This document shows positions 24,991 to 32,005 of a stretch of DNA of 64,000 bases, piece by piece. Position numbers and translations under genes: made by a program. This stretch comes from Phycisphaerae bacterium (GTDB lineage Bacteria; Planctomycetota; Phycisphaerae; UBA1845; UTPLA1). The stretch spans positions 124,001 to 188,000 of the forward strand of contig DATEMU010000014.1 in the NCBI GenBank assembly GCA_035275405.1, given 5' to 3'. The notes below the pieces were generated by a model that was not told the origin of the DNA, did not search any database, and was given only the letters and a program-made list of their open reading frames with translations. The first letter of the stretch is position 1. The number at the start of each line of letters is the position of its first letter.

Positions 24991-26244
24991 ATGGAATCCG
25001 CCACCCAATCACCGCCGATCAAACGCCGTTCTTCCCTTCGGATCATCATCGCCCTGGCCGCCCTTGCCGCGATCGGCGCTCTGATCGCCGAGCGGAAGAC
25101 GCGTCCGACGCTGACCTACGGACCGATGGTGCAGATCCCGGAACCGGGGGCGCTCACGATCGTCTGGGGCATGGACGCGGTGTTTCCCGGCGGTTCGGTG
25201 TGGTTGCGGACGGCGCCGGATCAAACCCTGACCGGCTCGGGGCGCTGTGCGAACGGCCGGTGCGAAGTGAGTTTCAAGGGCCTGGAGCCGGGGCGGGCCT
25301 ACCCCTATGAAATTGCCAACGATCGGCTGATTTTCGGCTCGACGAAGCTGGCCGGGCCGTATGAAGCGAAGCCGGCGCTGCCGCGCGGCCGGCCTTTTCG
25401 GTTTGCCGCCTTCGGCGACTCCGGCAACGGCAGTAACACGCAGACGGAGTTCGCCCGGCGAATCGCCGCCTCGAAGCCGGACGTGATTATTCATGTCGGC
25501 GACCTGGTGTACCCGGCCGGCGCCCTCGACACCTACGATACGCACTTTTTCGGCCCGAATGCCGAGATGATCCGGACGGCCCCCTTCATGGCGAGTCTGG
25601 GCAATCACGACGTCGCCACGGAAAAAGGCGCGCCGCTGCTGGAGGTCTTCGTCGCCCCGCGCAACGGCCCCGAGGGGATCGAGCCGGAGCGGAATTACTG
25701 GTTCGACTATGGCGATGCCCGCTTCGTCGCCTTGGATTCCAATCTGGAACAGGAAGCCGGCGCGATCACGAAAGAACAAATGAAGAACATCGTCGCCCCG
25801 TGGCTGCGGAGAGTCCTGACCGAAACCGACGCGAAGTGGAAATTCGTCTTCTTCCACCACGTCTTCTACACCGGTAGCACGCACCCGCCGGAGGGTGGAG
25901 CACACATGAAAGAGGCTTTTCTTTCCGTCTTCGAGGAGTGCGGCGTTGACGTCGTGTTCTGCGGTCACAACCACCTCTACGAACGAACCGCCCCGCTACG
26001 CGGCGATCAGGTGGTGCCGGACGGCAAGGGAATCGTCTATATCACGACCGGCTGCGGCGGCGTAAGCCGCTACGCGGAAATTCAGCCACCGCCCAAGTAC
26101 ATGCGGGCGTATAACCACGAGGTGTTCTCCTTTACGCAGGTCGATCTCTCCGCGACGCGCTTTGAGATGAAGCAGATCGACGAGAACGGCAAGGTGATTG
26201 ACGAGTACACGATCAACAAGCCCGAGGCTCAGGTCGCGAACTGA
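24991..26244 (+). CDS. Membrane-anchored purple acid phosphatase-like metallophosphatase
   Basis: ATG 24991 has AGGAGG at about 24979-24984. The 417 residues begin with a membrane anchor or signal (LRIIIALAALAAIGALIAE) and then a fibronectin-like domain (VQIPEPGALTIVWGMDA, CEVSFKGLEPGRAYPYEI). The phosphatase domain carries all metal-site motifs in order: AAFGDSGNG, HVGDLVYPAG, SLGNHDVA, FFHHVFY and CGHNHLYER. This layout equals bacterial purple acid phosphatases and acts outside the cytoplasm on phosphate esters. It runs divergently from prfB, which begins 108 bases away. Confidence 0.88.
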   Translation: MESATQSPPIKRRSSLRIIIALAALAAIGALIAERKTRPTLTYGPMVQIPEPGALTIVWGMDAVFPGGSVWLRTAPDQTLTGSGRCANGRCEVSFKGLEPGRAYPYEIANDRLIFGSTKLAGPYEAKPALPRGRPFRFAAFGDSGNGSNTQTEFARRIAASKPDVIIHVGDLVYPAGALDTYDTHFFGPNAEMIRTAPFMASLGNHDVATEKGAPLLEVFVAPRNGPEGIEPERNYWFDYGDARFVALDSNLEQEAGAITKEQMKNIVAPWLRRVLTETDAKWKFVFFHHVFYTGSTHPPEGGAHMKEAFLSVFEECGVDVVFCGHNHLYERTAPLRGDQVVPDGKGIVYITTGCGGVSRYAEIQPPPKYMRAYNHEVFSFTQVDLSATRFEMKQIDENGKVIDEYTINKPEAQVAN

Positions 26245-26250
26245 ATTCTA

Positions 26251-26937
26251 CTATCCACTCTTGACGATCGGCGTCCCGCACTCCGGACACGCGCCACTTT
26301 CATTCCCGTACAAGTCATAGCCGCACTTCCGGCAGTTTCCCGGCGAGGCGGTGCGATGCAGTCGTTGGGCGGCTTCAAAAAAGTGCTGGAAATCCAATTC
26401 GGTGCGGAAGGCCCGTCGTGGCACGACATACGCCGAAATCAAACAATAAAAGAAGATATAATTGCCGGCCCTCCGCACCTTTTCAATCGCACCCCACTTG
26501 AAGTTCGAATTGCCGTAGGGTGACGTGAACTCAATTCCCTCGCGGCTGATGGTCAGTCGCTGCTGCGAAAACAAGAGGCGATTCTTCCCCTCCTTCAACG
26601 CGCGTTGCAGGGATTGGGCGGAGGCGCCCCGCGCCCGATACAGCAAGTAGGTCCACAAAACAAAAAAGAGCACGACCCATGTTCCGAATTCGGTCGCGAC
26701 TCGATCCCCTTGGACGACGAGGGCCAGATCGGCCGCGGCGATCAGCGCGGTAATCACCAGCATGATCCGAAAAAAGAGATTGAATTTCTGCCGCTCAGGC
26801 GACGACTTCAGGTAGTGGTTCTGCAGGGCAAGGATGTCGTTGTCGTCGAGCGTGAATTCAACGGAAATCGACTCCCCTTCAGCCGCAGCGCCGGCTGGCG
26901 AGGGGGGCGTCAGGCTCGAAATTCCGGCGTCAGTCAT
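26251..26937 (-). CDS. YcxB-like membrane protein with C-terminal zinc ribbon
   Basis: This 228-residue protein has two membrane helices (IMLVITALIAAADLALVVQ and TWVVLFFVLWTYLLYRA). It then shows a YcxB-like domain (ISREGIEFTSPYGNSNFKWG, IEKVRRAGNYIFFY, YVVPRRAFRTEL) that folds like a PH domain. The last 30 residues are a zinc ribbon, CRKCGYDLYGNESGACPECG, of a type very common in planctomycete membrane proteins. Function is unknown. The ATG is at 26937, and the gene ends seven bases from the converging phosphatase gene. Confidence 0.8.
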   Translation of the reverse strand: MTDAGISSLTPPSPAGAAAEGESISVEFTLDDNDILALQNHYLKSSPERQKFNLFFRIMLVITALIAAADLALVVQGDRVATEFGTWVVLFFVLWTYLLYRARGASAQSLQRALKEGKNRLLFSQQRLTISREGIEFTSPYGNSNFKWGAIEKVRRAGNYIFFYCLISAYVVPRRAFRTELDFQHFFEAAQRLHRTASPGNCRKCGYDLYGNESGACPECGTPIVKSG

Positions 26938-27035
26938 CGTGGCGATGATGGATCAAGAATCAGGGAAACGCGATGCCATAAGGAAAACATAGACGTCCAC
27001 GTTTAATTGCACGCGAATTTGGGAGAGTATGGACG

Positions 27036-27272
27036 TTAGGTTGTCGCATCCGCAAACTCATAGAGCGGGACGCTTCCTGTAGGTTCGTCAAGATCCGCAA
27101 GCAGACTCTCGAGGCGGCGGATGGTCTGCGGCTTAAGGAGTACATCGCCGCAAACTCCGCAAACCTCGGCCGGCACATGATCCACAACCACCAGGCGGCC
27201 ACGATGGCGAACCGTGTGGGCAACCTGGCGGTCTTCATACTCGCCGGGACAGCCTTGAATCGAGCAATTCAT
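27036..27272 (-). CDS. YgiT-type zinc finger protein (antitoxin-like)
   Basis: The product from ATG 27272 has 78 residues. It has one pair of cysteines in NCSIQGC and another in VCGVCGD, around the conserved phrase GRLVVVDHVPAEVC. This is the N-terminal zinc-binding part of the YgiT/MqsA antitoxin family; the usual C-terminal helix-turn-helix is missing, as in many short members. It overlaps the DUF4258 gene upstream by four bases, so the two form a toxin-antitoxin-like operon. Confidence 0.82.
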   Translation of the reverse strand: MNCSIQGCPGEYEDRQVAHTVRHRGRLVVVDHVPAEVCGVCGDVLLKPQTIRRLESLLADLDEPTGSVPLYEFADATT

Positions 27273-27610
27273 GATGGACGGTTCCTTTGCGTCGGCGTCA
27301 ACCACTTGGGCAGACGCGGCTCGTACGCCGTTATGATTATAAGCGTCGGCGACGTAGTCGTGCAGACAACATGCAGATTACGCCCCTCGCCCGTGTGACC
27401 TCCGATAAGACAACAAGAACCGCGTCGATGATGGGGATAGTTCTCGAGTATCCCGCCTGATTCGATCGCATCAAGTAGTTCTGCCAGGGAAATTTCTTCG
27501 TCGACCATCTCCTGGTGGGCATGTTGAGTTAATCGAAGCTGATCAGTTCGAGCAAGCGTGCGAATATGTTCGATCGCTGCATTTGCATCGGTAGCATCGA
27601 ATTCGCTCAT
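27269..27610 (-). CDS. DUF4258 protein (toxin-like partner)
   Basis: This 113-residue protein has the DUF4258 layout: a helix with LRLTQHAHQEMVDEEISLAELLDAIESG (given here as a phrase in parts: LTQHAHQEM, ISLAELLDAI) and the end LIIITAYEPRLPKW. The family is related in fold to RelE/MqsR-type ribonucleases and is usually encoded before a YgiT-type zinc finger. The start is ATG 27610 and the stop overlaps the partner's ATG. It probably acts as the toxin of the pair. Confidence 0.8.
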   Translation of the reverse strand: MSEFDATDANAAIEHIRTLARTDQLRLTQHAHQEMVDEEISLAELLDAIESGGILENYPHHRRGSCCLIGGHTGEGRNLHVVCTTTSPTLIIITAYEPRLPKWLTPTQRNRPS

Positions 27611-27632
27611 ACCGCGATCGCACTATCCAGCT

Positions 27633-29048
27633 TCACACATGCCCCGCCGTCTGGCGCGGGAGCCACTTGCCCCAGCCGTTCTGGCCGCAGAACTTGTAGT
27701 CGTCCACTATGACCTTGCCGCGCGATAGCGTCGTCCGCGAGAAGCCCGCCAGCGGCCAGCCCTGATAGGGCGACCAGTCGGCGTTGGTCTCCATCGACGC
27801 GTGATCCACGGTGATCTTCTTCTTCGGGTGGATGATGGCGATGTCCGCGTCGTAGCCCTTCTTAATGCGGCCCTTGCGGTCGCCCAAGCCCATGATCTGC
27901 GCCGGCGACGTGCTGCACTTTTCGACGAACTCCCGCACGCCCAGCCGGTCCTTCAGCACCCCGTGCGTATAGACGATCGGCATCAGCGTCTCCAGCCCCG
28001 GCATGCCCATCGGGATCTTCGTCCAGTCGCCGTTCCACATCGCCTTCTGCTCGCGCGTGAAGGTGCAGGTGTCTGTCGACACCGCACAGACCGTGTCGTC
28101 GGCCAGGCCCTTCCACAACCGCTTCTGGTCCGCTTTCTTCTTGATCTGCGGGCAGCAGCCGTAGAGATGCCCGTCCGGCCCGGCGAAGAGCGAGTCGTCC
28201 AGCACGAGATACTGCGCGCACGTCTCAGCAAAGATGTTGTCCAGGCCGTTCTTGTGCGCCCGCCGGATGATGTCCGTCCCTTCGGCGGTAGACATGTGAA
28301 CGATATACAGCCGCCCGCCGGTCACCTCGGCCCATTTGACCGCCCGCTGGATGGCTTCGGCCTCGATGAAGTTCGGCCGGGTGATGCCGTGGAGCTGCGC
28401 CCCGAGGCGTTTCATCTCGTCGTCGTTGTGGTGGCGGGCGATCAGCTCGTCGAGGACGCGGCTGGACTCGGCGTGAATGAGGAGCATGGCGTCGAGTTCG
28501 CGGCACTTTTCGAGCGCGCCGAAGATCGCGGCGTCGTCGGCCTGCCAGCCTTCCTTCTCGTAGATCATGAACTGCTTGAAGGTGGGGAAGCCCTGCTTGA
28601 CCATGTCGGCCATCTGGTGCTGGTGCTGGTTCCACTTGGTGACGGCGACGTGAAAGGTGTAGTCGATGCAGGCCTTGCCCTCGGCCTTGGCCCGCCAGTT
28701 GTCGACGGCCTGCTGGAGCGACTCGTCGCCGTAGGGGATGGCGAAGTCGATCAGCGTCGTGACGCCGCCGCGCGCCGCCGCCCGCGTGCCGGTGTTGTAG
28801 TCGTCGGAGGAGGTCGTCCCGCAGAACGGCAGGGCCAGGTGGACGTGGACATCTACGCCGCCGGGGATGACGTAGTGCCCCGCGGCGTCGATGACTTTCG
28901 TTCCGTTCGTCTCGCCGCCTTTCGCGGACTTCTTCGCCAGGTTCTTGCCGACGGCCGCGATCTTCTCGCCGACGATGCCCACGTCAACGGGCTCGCTCTT
29001 GTCGGCGTTGACGACGGTGCCGTTGGCGATGATGGTGTCGAAGTGCAT
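27633..29048 (-). CDS. hydA: Dihydropyrimidinase / D-hydantoinase
   Basis: This 471-residue enzyme belongs to the cyclic amidohydrolases that open dihydrouracil or hydantoin rings. The metal-site residues are visible: His68 and His70 in VDVHVHL, the Lys to be carboxylated at 158 in TFKQFMIYE, His in LLIHAES, His in YIVHMST and Asp in CAVSTDTC. The C-terminal strand GYDADIAIIHP and the closing loop DYKFCGQNGWGKWLPR are typical. It acts in reductive pyrimidine catabolism or on hydantoins; no partner genes (dihydropyrimidine dehydrogenase, ureidopropionase) are nearby. The substrate choice is not readable. Confidence 0.9.
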   Translation of the reverse strand: MHFDTIIANGTVVNADKSEPVDVGIVGEKIAAVGKNLAKKSAKGGETNGTKVIDAAGHYVIPGGVDVHVHLALPFCGTTSSDDYNTGTRAAARGGVTTLIDFAIPYGDESLQQAVDNWRAKAEGKACIDYTFHVAVTKWNQHQHQMADMVKQGFPTFKQFMIYEKEGWQADDAAIFGALEKCRELDAMLLIHAESSRVLDELIARHHNDDEMKRLGAQLHGITRPNFIEAEAIQRAVKWAEVTGGRLYIVHMSTAEGTDIIRRAHKNGLDNIFAETCAQYLVLDDSLFAGPDGHLYGCCPQIKKKADQKRLWKGLADDTVCAVSTDTCTFTREQKAMWNGDWTKIPMGMPGLETLMPIVYTHGVLKDRLGVREFVEKCSTSPAQIMGLGDRKGRIKKGYDADIAIIHPKKKITVDHASMETNADWSPYQGWPLAGFSRTTLSRGKVIVDDYKFCGQNGWGKWLPRQTAGHV

Positions 29049-29115
29049 GGTGTTACCCTCCCGATGGTATTTTGCCGTCGTCTCGACGACGGGTCAATCA
29101 GGCCAGCAATAAAAT

Positions 29116-29187
29116 CACCACCGAGGCACAGAGATCACAGAGGACAAAAAAGGATTCGTTCCTCGGTGCCTCTGCGCCTCTGCGGTT
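29116..29187. repeat. Inverted pair of CACCGAGGCACAGAG-type repeats
   Basis: The + strand reads CACCGAGGCACAGAGATCAC at 29119-29138. About 20 bases after its end, at 29161-29187, the opposite orientation appears (CCTCGGTGCCTCTGCGCCTC). The two arms could form a long imperfect hairpin between the converging ends of the neighbouring genes' transcripts. A further copy of the first form is at 61152-61180, and a partial one (CTCTGCGCCTCTGT) at 2096-2109. Confidence 0.75.
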
Positions 29188-29209
29188 AATCTTTCTTCGG
29201 CCGGTACCG

Positions 29210-29980
29210 CTAAACGAGGTGCAGGAGCGAGGTCACGGATTTCCACACGACATCCCAGGCCCACATGCCCAGTACTATCTCCGCCGCCGTGATGCCGTGA
29301 CAGATTAGGACCAACAACCCGTCGTCTTCCAGCAGCCCGATGGCGTACACGATGACGGGGAGGATGAAAATCCAGTTGGATCCCGGGATCGGCAGGGGTA
29401 ACGCCAGGCCGAACCCCTGGATGGTGATGGCGACGCCGCACAGTGACCAGAAGGGCCCCCGCAAGACCAGTGTCCAGCGCGGTTTGATGAACCGCTCCAG
29501 GCCGGCCGTCCAACGGGTCAATTTTGTACTGATCCACTGAAGCGTCGTCAGCGAGACGTGGTGGCGGCGGACCCAGCGCGGCAGCCAGGGTTTGCTCCAG
29601 CCGATAGTCATCTGCGCGGCGGCGAAAGCGATGGCCAGTCCGAACGGCGTGGACAATCCAAAAAACGGAATGGCGATCAGCGCCAAAAACGCCAACAGAA
29701 AACCAAAGCCGGCGTGTTCGGTACGATCGATGATCTCCCCGACCGTGAGGTCGGACCGGACCCGCTTTTTTCGTCGACCGCGAAACCGTCGAAGGGAACG
29801 GCGCTTCGGCGGCTTCTCGCCGGCCTGTTCGGACGCTTTGGACCCGCTGGGGTCCGGTGTCTCAGGGTCAGGATCCGCCGTAGCGGGTCTGATCGACATG
29901 CGATCCTTGCAAAGCTCGCTCAGGATCATCGACAGGCGAAGCGTAGAGGGAGGGCCGGGTTGAGATTGAAATTTGGCCAT
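29210..29980 (-). CDS. ExoD-like membrane protein (exopolysaccharide synthesis family)
   Basis: The product from ATG 29980 has 256 residues. The first 90 are soluble and highly charged (KPPKRRSLRRFRGRRKKR). The rest matches the ExoD family: LTVGEIIDRTEHAGFGFLLA, the helix-rich stretch FLALIAIPFFGLSTPFGLAI, GWSKPWLPRWVRRH, and four membrane segments ending in an ILPVIVYAIGLLEDDGLLVL block. ExoD influences exopolysaccharide production and alkali sensitivity in rhizobia, but its biochemical role is unknown. The basic N-terminal extension is longer than usual. Confidence 0.82.
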   Translation of the reverse strand: MAKFQSQPGPPSTLRLSMILSELCKDRMSIRPATADPDPETPDPSGSKASEQAGEKPPKRRSLRRFRGRRKKRVRSDLTVGEIIDRTEHAGFGFLLAFLALIAIPFFGLSTPFGLAIAFAAAQMTIGWSKPWLPRWVRRHHVSLTTLQWISTKLTRWTAGLERFIKPRWTLVLRGPFWSLCGVAITIQGFGLALPLPIPGSNWIFILPVIVYAIGLLEDDGLLVLICHGITAAEIVLGMWAWDVVWKSVTSLLHLV

Positions 29981-30117
29981 GATCTTCGTATGCCCTGCGG
30001 CGTTCGATGTTGGAAGCCGCACACTCTATGGGAACTTTGCATCCAGTCGAATGGCAACTATACTGCGTTTTTTGCTCCCCGTAGAGACGATTTCAACACC
30101 TTATTTCGTCGCCCTCC

Positions 30118-30783
30118 ATGCCTCGCGTGTTATTCGCTCTTGTGTTTGGCTTGACAGGAATTACGCTCTCTTCGTTCGCTGCACCCGGCCTGACGAGTTC
30201 ACAGCCTGCGAAGGCGCCGACAATGGCGCGGCCCACCACGCGCCCGACGACGTCGCGACCGGCCAAGCGATTGTTGCCCATCGGTTCGCCCGCGCCCAAG
30301 TTCGATCTCCCGGCCTTGAGCGGCGCGCATGTCTATTTCCCGGAGGCGTACGGCGGTCAGCTCGTCCTGATCCAGGTGTGGGCGAGTTGGTGCTCGTCCT
30401 GCGCCCGCGATTTTCCGTACTGGATAACGGCGCAGGAGAAGTTCGGCGGCATGGGCCTCACGCTGTTGGGCATCTCCATCGACGATGACCGCAACATCGG
30501 TATGGATAAAGTACTGACCACGATGCAGGAGCGCGGTTGCACGTGGGACGTCGTGTACAAGGATGCGCAGAATCGCTCCGTGCTGGGGCGCTATCTCGCG
30601 CCGACCCTGCCGACGCTTTACTTGATCGACGGCGACACCGGCCGGATCATCGACGCCGGCAACGACCTCCGCCGCGGCCGGCTCCTGCAAACGCTGGAGA
30701 AGCACCTTCGCGCCAAGTTCCCCGGCCAGTTCCCCACGTCGCAACCGGCCGATCCTCCGACGAGTCAACCGACGGCGCGGTGA
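30118..30783 (+). CDS. Exported TlpA/ResA-type thioredoxin-like protein
   Basis: This 221-residue protein has a signal peptide (FALVFGLTGITLSSFAAPG), a low-complexity linker rich in Thr, Arg, Ser and Pro (TTRPTTSRPAK) and a thioredoxin fold. The redox motif is WASWCSSC at about residues 92-99, followed by GISIDDD and the cis-Pro strand LPTLYLID. The C-terminal tail TSQPADPPTSQPT repeats a TSQP unit, a style seen in several planctomycete groups. It probably reduces or isomerises disulfides outside the cytoplasm. It stands alone, with dxr beginning 73 bases downstream. Confidence 0.85.
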   Translation: MPRVLFALVFGLTGITLSSFAAPGLTSSQPAKAPTMARPTTRPTTSRPAKRLLPIGSPAPKFDLPALSGAHVYFPEAYGGQLVLIQVWASWCSSCARDFPYWITAQEKFGGMGLTLLGISIDDDRNIGMDKVLTTMQERGCTWDVVYKDAQNRSVLGRYLAPTLPTLYLIDGDTGRIIDAGNDLRRGRLLQTLEKHLRAKFPGQFPTSQPADPPTSQPTAR

Positions 30784-30856
30784 TCCTTCATTGCCGCAAC
30801 GTCCGGCTCGCTCTATGATTGCTCACTGTCATAAGTCGTAATTTTTACCCATTCCC

Positions 30857-32005
30857 ATGCCCAAACGCGTCATCATACTTGGCTCTACCGGCTCCATCGG
30901 CTGCAGCGCGCTGAGCGTCGCCGAGAGCCTGCCCGGCGAGTTCGAGATCGTCGGTCTCGCCGGTCAGCAGAGCCGGGAGAAGATGGCCGAACAGGTCCGT
31001 CGCTGGAATCCTAAGGCCGTCGCCCTGACCGATTCCGACGCGGCGGAGCAGCTTACCGCAGAGTTGCGCCGCGCGGGCAGCGCGACAGCCGTCTGGTCCG
31101 GCCCGGACGCCCTCGTCCGCCTCGTGAAAGAGCTGGACTGCGATTTCGTTTTATCTGCCATCGTCGGCGTGGCGGGGTTGCCGGCGACGCTCGCCGCCGC
31201 TGAACGCGGGCTGACCGTGGGGCTGGCGAACAAGGAATCGCTCGTTGTCGCGGGCAATCTCCTGGTCGACGCAGCGGCGCGGAGTGGCTCAAAGCTCCTG
31301 CCCGTCGATAGCGAACATTCGGCGATCTTTCAGTCGCTGCACTCCGGTACGCACGAGGAGGTCGAGCGAATCCTGCTGACGGCGTCCGGCGGGCCGTTTC
31401 GGACATGGACGCTGGAGCAGATGCGGTCCGCTAAGCTGGCCGACGCGATGCGCCACCCGACATGGGAAATGGGTCCTAAAATCACCATCGATTCGGCGAC
31501 GATGATGAATAAGGCGCTGGAAGTGATCGAGGCGCGGTGGTTGTTTGACATCGCCCCGGATCGTATTGAAGTAGTTATTCATCCGGAGTCGATTATCCAT
31601 TCGATGGTCGCGTTCCATGATGGGTCGATCGTGGCTCAGATGGGGCGACCGGATATGCGGACGCCGATTCAGTACGCGATGACCTACCCGCGGCGGCTGG
31701 CGGCGGGGGGCGAACGGTTGAATTTTTCGCGGCTGGGTCGGATGCATTTTGAGCCGCCGGATTTGGAGCGCTTCCCGGCGCTACGATTGGGGCACGAGGT
31801 GGCGCGAAAGGGCGGGACGGCGGGCGCGGCGTTGAACGCCGCGAACGAAGCGGCGGTCGCGGCGTTTCGCGAGGCGCGGATCGGTTTCCTGGAGATTGCG
31901 ACGATCGTTGAAGATGTATTGAAACGGCATTCGTTCGACGCCCATCCGAGCCTGGAGACGTTGATGGCGGTCGATGCCTGGGCTCGAAAAGAGGTTCATT
32001 CATGA
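30857..32005 (+). CDS. dxr: 1-deoxy-D-xylulose 5-phosphate reductoisomerase
   Basis: Dxr converts deoxyxylulose phosphate to methylerythritol phosphate using NADPH, the committed step of the MEP isoprenoid pathway. The 382 residues show the NADPH loop GSTGSIGCSAL, the conserved ANKESLV, the metal/substrate motif DSEHSAIFQ, the flexible-loop phrase ASGGPFR, and MGPKITIDSATMMNKALEVIEA (in parts). All expected catalytic residues are present and the length is normal. Its stop overlaps the ATG of rseP. A dxr-rseP order is common in bacteria. Confidence 0.95.
   Translation: MPKRVIILGSTGSIGCSALSVAESLPGEFEIVGLAGQQSREKMAEQVRRWNPKAVALTDSDAAEQLTAELRRAGSATAVWSGPDALVRLVKELDCDFVLSAIVGVAGLPATLAAAERGLTVGLANKESLVVAGNLLVDAAARSGSKLLPVDSEHSAIFQSLHSGTHEEVERILLTASGGPFRTWTLEQMRSAKLADAMRHPTWEMGPKITIDSATMMNKALEVIEARWLFDIAPDRIEVVIHPESIIHSMVAFHDGSIVAQMGRPDMRTPIQYAMTYPRRLAAGGERLNFSRLGRMHFEPPDLERFPALRLGHEVARKGGTAGAALNAANEAAVAAFREARIGFLEIATIVEDVLKRHSFDAHPSLETLMAVDAWARKEVHS

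Noticed and set aside
27801..29189. A 462-codon plus-strand frame opposite dihydropyrimidinase.
   Set aside because: The minus strand encodes every metal ligand of the enzyme; the plus frame is low-complexity Val/Asp/Arg noise.
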